A stretch of DNA of 51,565 bases from contig NW_008246105.1 of assembly GCF_000281045.1 (NCBI RefSeq), positions 355,765 through 407,329 on the forward strand, in the 5' to 3' direction. How positions within the stretch are numbered: position 1 is the first letter of the stretch; each line of letters opens with the position of its first letter. Origin of the DNA: Saprolegnia diclina VS20. Taxonomy: Eukaryota; Oomycota; Saprolegniomycetes; Saprolegniales; Saprolegniaceae. Both the position numbers and the translations under genes were made by a program. Shown here piece by piece: positions 34,476 to 43,490 of the stretch. The notes below the pieces were generated by a model. The model was not told where the DNA came from. It saw only the letters and a program-made list of their open reading frames with translations, and did no database searches.

Positions 34476-35555
34476 ATGTGTGAGCCAACGGTGACGACGC
34501 TATCGGCGGCGGCCATGCCGACGGACCGGCACGTGCTCAAGTACGTCCAACTGCGCTACGACGACGGCGACAACCTCATTTGCACGGACGACGCCATCTC
34601 GGAGGAGGAGCAGGCGCTGCTCGCGTACACGCCGACGCCGGCGCCGCGCGCCAAGGTGCTCTTGCACAGCTGCTGCGCGCCGTGCAGTGGCGCAATGGTC
34701 GAGGAGATGCGGTACCTCATGGACCTCGACATTACGATCTTCTTCTACAACCCCAACATCCATCCGAAGCGCGAGTACGAGATTCGCAAGGACGAGAACA
34801 TCAAGTACGCCATCAAGCACGGAATTCCGTTCGTCGACTGCGACTACGACTCGGACGCGTGGTTCAAGCGCATGGTGGGCTTTGAGCTCGAGCCGGAGCG
34901 TGGCGTTCGTTGCTCGGCCTGCTTTGACATGCGCATGGAGGTCACGGCTGCGTACGCAGTCGAACACGGCTTTGACTATTTTACGACGACGAATGCCACG
35001 TCGCGCTGGAAGGACGAGCTGCAAGTCAACTTGGCGGGCGTGCGCGCGGCGCTCTTGTACCAAAAGCAGCGAGGTAGTCTCTCTTTTCTACGTCGGATGC
35101 CTGATGTCGTCTCCAGGCGCCAAGCTCCAGTTTTGGGTCTACAACTGGCGCACGGACGCCATGACGCGCCGCAAGTACGAAGTCTCGGTCGACGAAAAGT
35201 TCTACAAGCAAGAATACTGCGGCTGCTCGTACTCGCTCCGCGACTCGAACGTCTGGCGCGCGCAGCAAGGCATTCCGAAGGTCCAATTCTGCGTTCGCGA
35301 CGAACGCGCTGACGAGATGCATAGGTCAAGATTGGTGGTGACACGGCCGGGCTGGGCACGCGGTACTTTGAAGACGTCGAGGCGGACGAGGCCGAAGAGT
35401 CGCAGGAGGTCGTCGACGCCTTCTTCCGCGACGCCAACGCCCATTTTGGCGACGAGAAGCGCCCCAAGAAGTACCAGGAAGCGCTCCAGAAGTCCAGCGC
35501 CGTCTTTGTTGGTCGTCAAAAGTCGGCCGAGAACATTGACGCCAACAACTGGTGA
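34476..35555 (+). CDS. QueH-like (DUF208) epoxyqueuosine reductase family protein, 330 aa
   Basis: Introns 35074-35116 and 35281-35324. In bacteria QueH reduces epoxyqueuosine in tRNA to queuosine, the last step of that pathway, using metal and Fe-S centres held by cysteines. Here the family cysteines are visible: [11 protein letters not shown] (about 34660-34692), [11 protein letters not shown], and [10 protein letters not shown] near 35215. [16 protein letters not shown] and [12 protein letters not shown] are also typical of the family. An N-terminal extension of about 60 residues and an acidic C-terminal extension after residue 255 ([11 protein letters not shown], then DANNW at the end) are not part of the bacterial fold. 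I chose the ATG at 34476; a second Met 39 bp downstream (MPTDRHVL) is also possible. Spliceosomal introns show it is a settled nuclear gene. Its role in a eukaryote is not established. Confidence 0.82.
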
Positions 35556-35829
35556 TATCGACAACAACAATAACATTTTGTTGGCTGTCCCATGACCCTA
35601 TCCCTTCTACACATACGAGGCTACTGTGCATCAGTTGGCGTGTTCCCGGCGGGGTTTGTGGATTCATTTCTAACGTGATCGTATTTATCTAGTTTGACAG
35701 CCCGAGCAAAAGTTCTGCATGCTGGCCGATCAGACATGCAGAAGTGGCGCACAAGATTAACCCCTTTTCCGTAGTTTTGTTGAAATGCCGGCAAGAATGA
35801 AGGGAAAAAGTCTAGTTCGTAATGTCTGT

Positions 35830-36270
35830 CTACTTGAAGAGCTCCTTGCGGAGCAGGTCGGCACGGCCGCGCACCGAGTTGATGAGCTTGACGCCGTCCT
35901 TCGTGAGGACGTTCCCGTCGGCGTCGACAAACACGAGGGTCGGAATGAACTCGACGCCAAACTGCGCGCTCAGCGACGCCTTGAGCTCGCGGTGCACGAA
36001 CGGAAGCGCCGGAAACGGCATCTCGGCCCAGTACTCGTTAAAGCCGGCGACTTCTTTGTCGGACGAAACAAAGATGAGCTCCATGTCGTCGAAGTCTTCG
36101 ACGAGATCTTCGTAGAACGTCGAGAGAAGCGGCGTAAACGCGCGGCACGGCGGGCACCAGTGCGCCGAGAAGTAGATACCGACCACCTTCTTGTTGGCGA
36201 GCGCGTCGGCCGTCGGGACGATCCCGGCCTTGGTTTGAATCTCAGCTCCCAAGAGCGCGTGCAGGGCCAT
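35830..36270 (-). CDS. Nucleoredoxin/tryparedoxin-like thioredoxin-fold protein, 146 aa
   Basis: A single-exon thioredoxin-fold protein with the WCPPC active site (36145-36159) in the setting YFSAHWCPPCRAFTPLL, followed by IFVSSDKE and the cis-Pro region FIPTLVFVD. The SxHWCPPCRxFTP setting and the SSD motif place it with nucleoredoxin and tryparedoxin rather than classical thioredoxin (WCGPC). It probably reduces protein disulfides in the cytosol or nucleus. Full length for the family's single-domain members. The start is the Met of MALHALLGAEIQ at 36270. Tandem imperfect repeats rich in GTAC lie 107-161 bp upstream. Confidence 0.88.
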   Translation of the reverse strand: MALHALLGAEIQTKAGIVPTADALANKKVVGIYFSAHWCPPCRAFTPLLSTFYEDLVEDFDDMELIFVSSDKEVAGFNEYWAEMPFPALPFVHRELKASLSAQFGVEFIPTLVFVDADGNVLTKDGVKLINSVRGRADLLRKELFK

Positions 36271-36376
36271 CGAACTCGATGCTGTCAAATGTACAAGTGG
36301 GCTTGGTCCATGGCGCCACTGGATCGCGCGACGCTGATTGGCGGCGTTCCGTGTCAAAATACCGTACATGCGTACT

Positions 36377-36431
36377 GTATGCAACGTACGGTTGAACGTA
36401 TTTTTGTATGCAATGTACGAGAGTGAACGTA
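36377..36431. repeat. Two imperfect 24-26-bp direct repeats rich in GTAC
   Basis: Copy 1 (36377-36400) and copy 2 (36406-36431) both run GTATGCAA, GTACG, then GAACGTA with small length changes between the blocks. They sit upstream of the nucleoredoxin-like gene and are probably promoter elements; a hairpin is also possible because GTAC is self-complementary. Confidence 0.5.
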
Positions 36432-38100
36432 CGGTGCAGACACTGTAGAGTGGACGGGACGGGCCACCTGGGTGACGTGGGGATCAGAAGAAGATCGCGA
36501 ACGATCGCGGCCCCGGAGCTATGTCCGGTACTGTATCCGGCGTATTTGTCGGACGTTCAACCCCTCGCAGCGTCCGTCAGCATGAATCGACAATTTTGTA
36601 GACGATATGGATTTAATGGTGATATGGTTTCCAGCAAGATTGACGAAGGCAGTCGCAACAAGCGTACACAACCAAAGGATAGCTTTAATAAAATGAGCCA
36701 ATTTACTGGTAACGTAATCCCGGAGACCGTGTTTAGTGTCGACCCTCCAACGCATTTGGTGCGACCTATTCCCGTACCTGGTTCGTGTAGGCCACGAAAG
36801 CTAGCTAAGAATCGATAGAGCTCTGGTTCCACCCCTGGTTTGCACCAGTGAACAATGCAAGTACTAATATGTGCACGTATCTCGTGGGACCATTTTCGTG
36901 CGTCTAGCAACGACGTCGTCCAGGCGCCCCTGCAAACGCCGCGATGCATATCAGGTGAAACGAGGTTGGCGAATTCTTGATGAATTCACTTTATACATTT
37001 GTGTTGCCCATCCCCCGCCATCGGTGAGTCTAACTCCTGCACACGATTGCCAGCTCCTCCAGCAGACAACAATGGTGACCTCGGCACCTCTGTCGCGTGT
37101 CGTTTTGCTGCTCTGCCGTGGGCAAAGCCAAAGGGATCTGCCCTAGGTGTGGACGCATCCGTGGCTGATCCGACTTCCGACAGTCGGCCTTTTCGCTGCG
37201 GCACTCCGTTGCGACGACATGGTGTCCAGCCTTTCTGACGGCATTGTATACCTAATCGGGCACATCGAGGTGCAATGGGCGGCGTATACCACATTGATGA
37301 TATGGGTCCAGCGCACACCTGGCATGTCATTAGAGTCTGGTTGCCAGCGAGACGGAAGGTGGGCGAAGAAGCACGCAACCAGGCGCAAGCCGACGAGAAG
37401 ATCCTACATTGCACCGACCAGATGCAATGCAAGATTCGAGATGACGCCGCGCCGTGCCTGTCGTGTGTTGGCGGGTCGCGGATCTCACGACGCACTGCCC
37501 AGTGGGGCGATCCCAGCGCTCTCGGCCGTGAAGGAATCTGCGCCGTCTGGCCTCCGCCCTATCATCAGCATCTTCCGACACCGTGGGAGCCAACCATTGG
37601 AAGCATCAAGTAACCTCAATGCTGCAAAAAATATAGCGATTCGGTCGGCCGACTCGTGCGCTCGTGCAGGGGTCGCAGCCCGCTGGGCGGACGCGATGAA
37701 TCCGCGCGCATCATCACGGAGTAAAACCCTGCGCGATGGGGCATTCCTTTGATGCACCAATCCCATCGCAGCATGCTTCCACGTGAGCCAATCCAATTCA
37801 TTCTAGGATCAAAATCCCAAAACAGAGTGTTTTTAGAGTTTTGCACCCGATTGCGAATCTGAGTGTCGCCTGGGCTACAGAGACCTGACCGCGTGCGTCG
37901 TCCGCTCTCAATGTAGCCGCTCGTTGCGTCACCTCGTACACAGCCGGCCACTGATAACCCGAGTGTTATTAGTGGTCGGGCGCTCGCCTTCGCCACGGCC
38001 CACTGCAAGTAATCTGAACGCTGAGCAGCTGCCGCCAGATTCACGTGACCACTCTGCACGCGTTGAATCTTGTCACACTTCCGTCACTTGCGCTTTTACC
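36432..38100. other. Long spacer, no gene supported
   Basis: About 1.7 kb with lower GC than the flanks. Frames (for example 36408-36818, 37147-37752 on plus, 37495-36986 on minus) show no domain and no codon bias. There is no clear repeat family, tRNA or rRNA. It may hold worn repeats or long regulatory sequence for the divergent neighbours; I cannot tell which. Confidence 0.4.
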
Positions 38101-38943
38101 ATGTTCTTTGCACCTTCAACGAGCAGCGCCGACCTGCTTGCGCTCGAGAACGACCGCCTCCGCCTCCAGCTGCAAAAGGAGCAAGCGACGATCCGGTCGC
38201 TCCAGACGCAGCTGCAGTCCCTGCAAGCCACGGCCGCCGAGGCCACGTCCAACCGCCTCGCCCTTGAACGCGAGTACGCGACGCTCAAGTCGTTCATCAC
38301 AAGCGCCTTCAACCTCCCCAAGCAATTGCCGCGCCTCTTAGTCACGAGCGTCGTCCCGAGTGCCAAGCCGGCGTCGCCGCCACGACACCGCACCTCGCGC
38401 GCCTCGTTCCTTGGGCCGCTCCTGGAAGAAACCGGCGACAGTGACAGCGACATGGACGAGCCAAGCGTCGTCGCTCCCAAGGCGTCGACCAAGGACGCGG
38501 CCACGGTTTTGGCGCAAAGCGCTGCCAACCTCATGACGTTGCGCCGGTCGTCGTCCGAGCGTGTGCTCCGTGACAACTGGTGCGAAGAGCCCATTGTGGC
38601 GCCGGCGCCGCTCTCGCGGGATGCATGGAACAAGCTGCTGCTCGACTGGGCCCAAGGCGACACGCGCAAGCACGCGTACCTCTCCGACTGGCTTTCTTAC
38701 CACTTGAACGGCCAGCGCCATGCCTCGCCGTACGCCAACCCGCGTGTCGAGCTCAAGTCGCTCACACCCGCGCAGCTCGACGGCTTCAAGCGGCTCGTGC
38801 TCCCTGCTCTACGCGCCGCGCGCCCGGACCTCGACGTGCGTGGCTACAGCAAAGACTACATTGGTCATAGTCTGCGCATCGTGCTGGACGGACCTAGTAC
38901 GTCCCCGATGCGGTCGTCGCTCGCGTCGATTGCCGAGCGCTAA
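38101..38943 (+). CDS. Coiled-coil protein with myosin-tail-like C-terminal domain (tail-like 1), 280 aa
   Basis: Intronless. Residues 11-55 form a Leu/Glu/Gln-rich coiled coil (LALENDRLRLQLQKEQ). Next comes the module LEREYATLKSFITSAFNLP, which matches LEEEYEKVRAFLCNVFELP in the myosin at 43491-47493. A Ser/Pro-rich linker (about 95-165) follows. The last 100 residues are a domain also found at the ends of that myosin and of the protein at 42205-42966: WNKLLLDWAQGD, then YLSDWLSYHLNG, RVELKSLTPAQLDGFKRLV, RPDLDVRG and a closing IGHSLRIVLD. I know no named family with this pattern. It could compete with the myosin tail for cargo or dimerise with it. The ATG at 38101 directly precedes the coiled coil. 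Confidence 0.7.
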   Translation: MFFAPSTSSADLLALENDRLRLQLQKEQATIRSLQTQLQSLQATAAEATSNRLALEREYATLKSFITSAFNLPKQLPRLLVTSVVPSAKPASPPRHRTSRASFLGPLLEETGDSDSDMDEPSVVAPKASTKDAATVLAQSAANLMTLRRSSSERVLRDNWCEEPIVAPAPLSRDAWNKLLLDWAQGDTRKHAYLSDWLSYHLNGQRHASPYANPRVELKSLTPAQLDGFKRLVLPALRAARPDLDVRGYSKDYIGHSLRIVLDGPSTSPMRSSLASIAER

Positions 38944-39051
38944 CGTGTCTATTTTGCTAACTTATCCATTTCTGCCGCTACTATATTATGTAAATTCAAC
39001 CATGTTTCATGTCCACGAGTATATTCAGTCTAGTATTGCGATCGTCGAGCA

Positions 39052-41614
39052 CTAGACGTCGACGTTGGCAGCAATCGAGGCGCCGTCGACCGTCAGCGCA
39101 TAGGAAAAGTACTGGGCGCTAGTCGAGAAGAACGAGCCTTCGAGCACGATGCGCACGCTGAGCTCGTGGCCGTTGTGCGCAAAGCAGAAGGCATCGCCGC
39201 CGTCCCAGAGCAGCCGCGCCTGGGTCTGGAGCTCGCCGTTGCAGTAGACTGCGCGGAAGCCGCCGTGGAGCCCGTGCTGCACCTCGACAACGAGCGGGGC
39301 GTCGGCAAATGCAATGTGCCACCAGAGCTGCTTCCACGGAAACGTGAGCAAGATCGCATTCGCCGGGTGCTTGATCTCTTCGAGCGTCACCGCGACATCG
39401 CCGAGGCGACCGCTTCGAACGATCGGGACGCTGTCTTTGCCTTGTGAAGTACTTAGCAGGATGCTGTTGGCGAGCTCGGCTTGCAGCATGGTCTCGAGCG
39501 CCACGACATCTACGTCAACCTGTCGCATCATACAGTGACACACGCATAACTCACCTGGCTCGTCCGGCACCTTGTACCACGAGCGATTTGGAAACCCGAC
39601 AGCGACCCAGTCAGGGGGCGCCGTCCATAAATTATACACGGCCTCTACGTCGTTTCAGGATGCCTCGTCAGAGTGAAGAGATCAAAGACCCGTGATGCGC
39701 TCGATCGTCATCTTGGTCGCATTCGGTGCATCGAGTGCGACCCAGCCCTTGTCCTTGAGCCCCACGTACGTAATGTCCGAGTCTGGTAGACCAAACTGGA
39801 GCAGCGCCACAAACGCCTAACGTATCAATGTATCAGCCGTCCCACGCAGGATGTGGTCTACCTGGTTCTCGTCAATGTACTTAAGCACAGCGCTGGTCGG
39901 TTCGGGTGACACGAGAACGCGGACGCGGGTTTTGGTGCGGTAGTAGAACTTGCCGTGTTGCTTCTCCGGTTCTACATGCTGATGACCATCAAAAGGTCAA
40001 AGACGAACGCGTACCTTTGCTCAGCGCGACGAGCACCGACTCGCCCTGAACCGTGCGTTCGTAGATCCAGCCAGGCTCGTGCGCGAGCTTGACGTAAGTC
40101 ATGTCGGACGCCGGCGGGATGTACCTACAGCCCATCAACTCGATACAACAGTGATACTTAACACGCGCACCGCAAACTGCTCTCGACGATGGACCCGACA
40201 GGCTTGGGAAAGCTGCCTTGGACGCGAGGCCCGTCAATGTCGGGCGCCATGCGCACCGGTACCGCGATCTGGACCTTGTAAAACTTGGGGACGTCGATCG
40301 TGGTCGCATCTATCTCAGTTCTTAGTCGCGCTCGACTGCGTTCTTGCCGCCCTACCGCCGTCAATAGCCGTAACGAGGAGCTCGCCGCGGCGTGTCGTCT
40401 CGGGCACCCACCCTGGCGCGTGCCGGAGCTTGAGAAAGGTAACGACAGACGTCGCAGACTCGTCGTCGTCGGCGAGCGCGACATCGAGGCGCAGTCGCTC
40501 GCGACACTCGATGACTTGGAGCCGGGTCGTGAGCACCGGGCTCTCGAACGACGGCGCCGAGAAGACGGGCACGCCATTGTCCGAGTCCAAGACGCGGTAA
40601 AAGCCTCGCGTAATGTCCCGTTGGATAAGACTGTGCAGCGGCGACAAGACGACCTGTACACCAATACATCCGTCTCTTCCATGGGATCCAAGGTCCCGTA
40701 CCTGGCCGTCCATGGTCGACTCGAAGACCCAGCCGCGCTCGTGGAGCAGCTTGACGTACGTGATGGGCGACCCATTTGGCGTGAAGCGCTGGGACCCTTC
40801 CACGATCGTGTTGAGGTGAAAGCCCTTCCCGACTCGCGGGCCCATGATGTCGGGCGACTCGCGAATGCCCACGGCGATTTTGACGCAGTAGAAGAAATGG
40901 CCGTGCTCGAGCGTCCCTTCCTTGCCACTTAGCGTCGCAACCGTCACGTTGTTGGGCGCTGTGACCGAGATCGCACTCGGTCGCGTGACGATCGGCGCTT
41001 CGTCGAGGCGCTCGAGCACGTGGCGGCCACTGGGCAGCTGCACGTTGAGCCACCCGGCGGGCTTGAGCTCGACAAAGGCCACGCGGCTCTGCGGAAACGT
41101 CACGACGCGAGCGACCTCGACGATATCGTTCGGGCGCTTGGTGTCGACGGGCGAGACCTTGGGCGCCAAGCAGTCGGGCCCTACGAAGACACACGGCGCT
41201 AAGAGGATCGCAAGCGAGAGATCTCGCACCCGTGCGCACGTCGAGGGGCACGAGCACGCGAAAGTAGAAGCTGGGCGACGCGACCTCCTCCGTCCAGTTC
41301 GTCTCGGGCAGGAGCTCGACGTTGCGCGCGCCATCGAGCGCATTCTCGAGCGGAATCCAGCCGGCGGCATGGGCGAGCTTGAGGTACGACACGTCGCTAT
41401 CTTCGTAGCCGCCCGTGCTGCGGCGGCGACCGTGCGGCGACGGATGCGACTGCGACGGCGAGAGTGGCTCCTGCTGCGACTGCTGGCCCGCGTCGATGAC
41501 CTCGACGACCTCGCCCGGCATCTTGCGCGCGTTGTGCACGTACGAGTCGGGCATTGGTGCGTCAGCCACGCGGACCTCGCGCAGGACGCGGTAGAACTGC
41601 CGGGGTCGACCCAT
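39052..41614 (-). CDS. Tandem-repeat (SH3-like) protein with C-terminal FAIM1-like domain, 729 aa
   Basis: Introns (plus coordinates): 41181-41229, 40654-40701, 40310-40355, 40125-40170, 39972-40014, 39817-39861, 39645-39689, 39520-39570. The nine exons encode about six copies of a 70-90-residue unit. Each opens with FYxV and a strand like VxVRxxPDxxGPRV, then GxIVE, then a closing (V/T)YLKLAHExGWIxExxxDG; clear examples start at 41596, 40907 and 40290. The unit looks like a bacterial-type SH3 or similar small beta-barrel. The last 90 residues (WHIAFADAPLVVEVQHG, GFRAVYCNGELQ, YFSYALTVDGASI) resemble FAIM1, a beta-sandwich protein tied to survival signalling and protein-aggregate handling in animals and choanoflagellates. 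The start is MGRPRQFYRVL at 41614. A TCCGGATAC motif lies 35-44 bp upstream. The repeat structure is secure; the FAIM1 link is probable. Confidence 0.68.
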
Positions 41615-41648
41615 GGCCGTGTCTTCGTCCTTCCGACTGACCTCTATT

Positions 41649-41658
41649 GTCCGGATAC
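41649..41658. promoter_or_regulatory. GTCCGGATAC motif upstream of the repeat/FAIM1-like gene
   Basis: Partial match to the GTATCCGGATAC palindrome, 35-44 bp before the start codon at 41614. Confidence 0.4.
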
Positions 41659-42204
41659 CAGCGCTTGAAATCCATCGGTTTGAGTTTGAGTCGATGGTCC
41701 ATAAAAAGTGCACTTTGGCTCCAAATTAAGTTGAGTTTGAGTGCCCACCAACACCTTGGCCAAAGATTGGGCAAGGCCGGATCGGTTGCTAGCTTATGAT
41801 CCTACAGCCGACGGCGATGCACGGTGGTCCGACGTGTGACATCGTCGAGCCAGCTCCGGAGGTAGCTGCATTTCCAGTGATATAGCCCGTCCAGCGGTTC
41901 ATTACCTAGTGCATTGACGACTTATAACTTATGTTGGAACCTATGAGCAACGACGAGAGGGTTAGGACGCATGCGAAGATGCAAAGCCACGCGTCGCCGC
42001 GGGTTGTAGATGGCGGTGTACCTCCCGTCAGTCTCTTAGTCCAGGTGCACTTGTAGTAGCTTGTCAGGCTGGTCGGGCGGCGAGACAGGGAGGTGTGAGT
42101 CGCGCGTTGCGATTGGCCAAAAGTCGTCTGGAAAGCCAGCTGGAAGCCAATCACCGGCGTTTGTGACGCTTTTGCACCAAAACCAACTCATTTTCTTAGT
42201 TGCA
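41659..42204. promoter_or_regulatory. Divergent spacer with CCAAT boxes before tail-like 2
   Basis: No gene is supported. ATTGG at 42112-42116 (context GATTGGCCAA) and CCAAT at 42147-42151 lie 55-95 bp before the ATG at 42205. Confidence 0.45.
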
Positions 42205-42966
42205 ATGACGACGATGGCAGCGCTGCGCGAAGAGAACGAGCGCCTGCGCCGGGCCCTCGCGCAGCAAGAGGACGAGTACGCGACGACGCTCAATGAGCAG
42301 CGCGAGCTCAAGATCAAGCATGCGCAGCTGCTGTACCGGCAGCGGCTGCGCCAGCGACACCCGACGCTGGTCATGAAGGAGGACGATACGCCCGACACCT
42401 TTGACTTTCATCGCCGCGAGATGCGCATCATCTTGCTCGAGGAGGCGTACGAGCACATGCTGCGCCTCGCAGACAAGGGCGCAGCGTGGCTCGACCCGAA
42501 CTCGGACGACGACGTCGAGCTCTTGGACGAGCACCAGGCGTTCCATCGACTGCACCGTCATTGGCACCGCCACCGCATGCCGGCCGACCTCGAAGACACG
42601 TTTGACGCTGGCAACGAAGACGACCCGACGATCCCGATGAACCTCGAAGCCGACTGCTGGAAGGATCTGCTCAACATGTACGCCAACGGCAACCCGCAAA
42701 AGCTCAAGTACCTCACGTCGTGGGTCCGGTACATCCTCCTCGGCGGCTCGATCGGCACGCCCGACGCGCAGTTCCGCGCGGGCGTCGAGCTCACGTACCT
42801 CTCGAGCGAGCTCATCGAAGGATTCTCCAAGATTCTCATTCCCGCCATCCAGCAGTACCGACCGGACCTTGAGGTGCACGTGCTGACGAAAACCGTCGTG
42901 GACCGGAGCCTCCGCATCGTGGTCATGCCCCGCAAGAAGCCGCCCTCGCCGCCGCCAGCGTCGTAG
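42205..42966 (+). CDS. Coiled-coil protein with myosin-tail-like C-terminal domain (tail-like 2), 253 aa
   Basis: Intronless. The N-terminus is a coiled coil (LREENERLRRALAQQEDEYA) close in wording to the myosin's LREQLARQEDEINGLKEEN. A middle part with LLEEAYEHML and an acidic, His-rich stretch (residues about 95-145) follows. The C-terminal 100 residues match the shared domain: CWKDLLNMYANGNPQKLKYL, SWVRYILLGG, GVELTYLSSELIEGFSKIL, YRPDLEVHVLTK and SLRIVVMP. It stands 524 bp before the myosin on the same strand, so a tandem origin from the myosin tail is likely. The function is unknown; a tail-only regulator or adaptor is possible. Confidence 0.7.
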   Translation: MTTMAALREENERLRRALAQQEDEYATTLNEQRELKIKHAQLLYRQRLRQRHPTLVMKEDDTPDTFDFHRREMRIILLEEAYEHMLRLADKGAAWLDPNSDDDVELLDEHQAFHRLHRHWHRHRMPADLEDTFDAGNEDDPTIPMNLEADCWKDLLNMYANGNPQKLKYLTSWVRYILLGGSIGTPDAQFRAGVELTYLSSELIEGFSKILIPAIQQYRPDLEVHVLTKTVVDRSLRIVVMPRKKPPSPPPAS

Positions 42967-43490
42967 CGCAGGACGCTGTTTATTTAATCGACTTCAATGT
43001 ACTAGGACAGACTATAGTTGGTGCATGCGACGACAAGGCTGTCTCCAAATTCTGTTTCAGATCTGATTTCGAGTTGTGCCGGACGGGAATCTTGTTATTC
43101 CTTGCGTCAGACCGCCGTCTACCTTAGCGTCGCAGGTATTAGCCTGCGTTGTCGGTGGCGAAAGCAGCGTACGTACACTGTATGGGCGGCGCTGTAATAG
43201 GCGGCGATCGCGAACTCACGCACTCCCCTGCCCCACTTCTGCCCTCCTGTCTTTCTCAATTGCCGGGACACAGGATTGGCTGAAACACGATGGCACTGCG
43301 ACATGGAGCGTTATGATTGGCGCATCGCTCATATTTATGGCCAATCGTGTGACGCGGGTACCGTTTCCCGTCAATGAGTCTATTTTGGCCAATGAAACCG
43401 ACGTGGTCGGCGTTTCGCCGATGCCATTGGCTAAAAAGATGCGGTCGGTCCCGAGCACTGTTTCGCAAGTCAGTTCACACGAGGCGAGCG
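42967..43490. promoter_or_regulatory. Myosin promoter with five CCAAT boxes
   Basis: Within 43275-43430 there are five CCAAT/ATTGG boxes: 43275-43279, 43316-43320, 43340-43344, 43389-43393 and 43426-43430, in both orientations and mostly as ATTGGC or GGCCAAT. They end 60 bp before the ATG. This is the densest CCAAT cluster in the window. Confidence 0.6.

Noticed and set aside
34476-35555. QueH-like gene as bacterial contamination
   Set aside because: It has two short introns of the local type, local codon use and CCAAT boxes like its neighbours.
37147-37752. A plus-strand 201-codon frame as a gene
   Set aside because: No codon bias, no domain, and several competing frames; it is read as non-coding.
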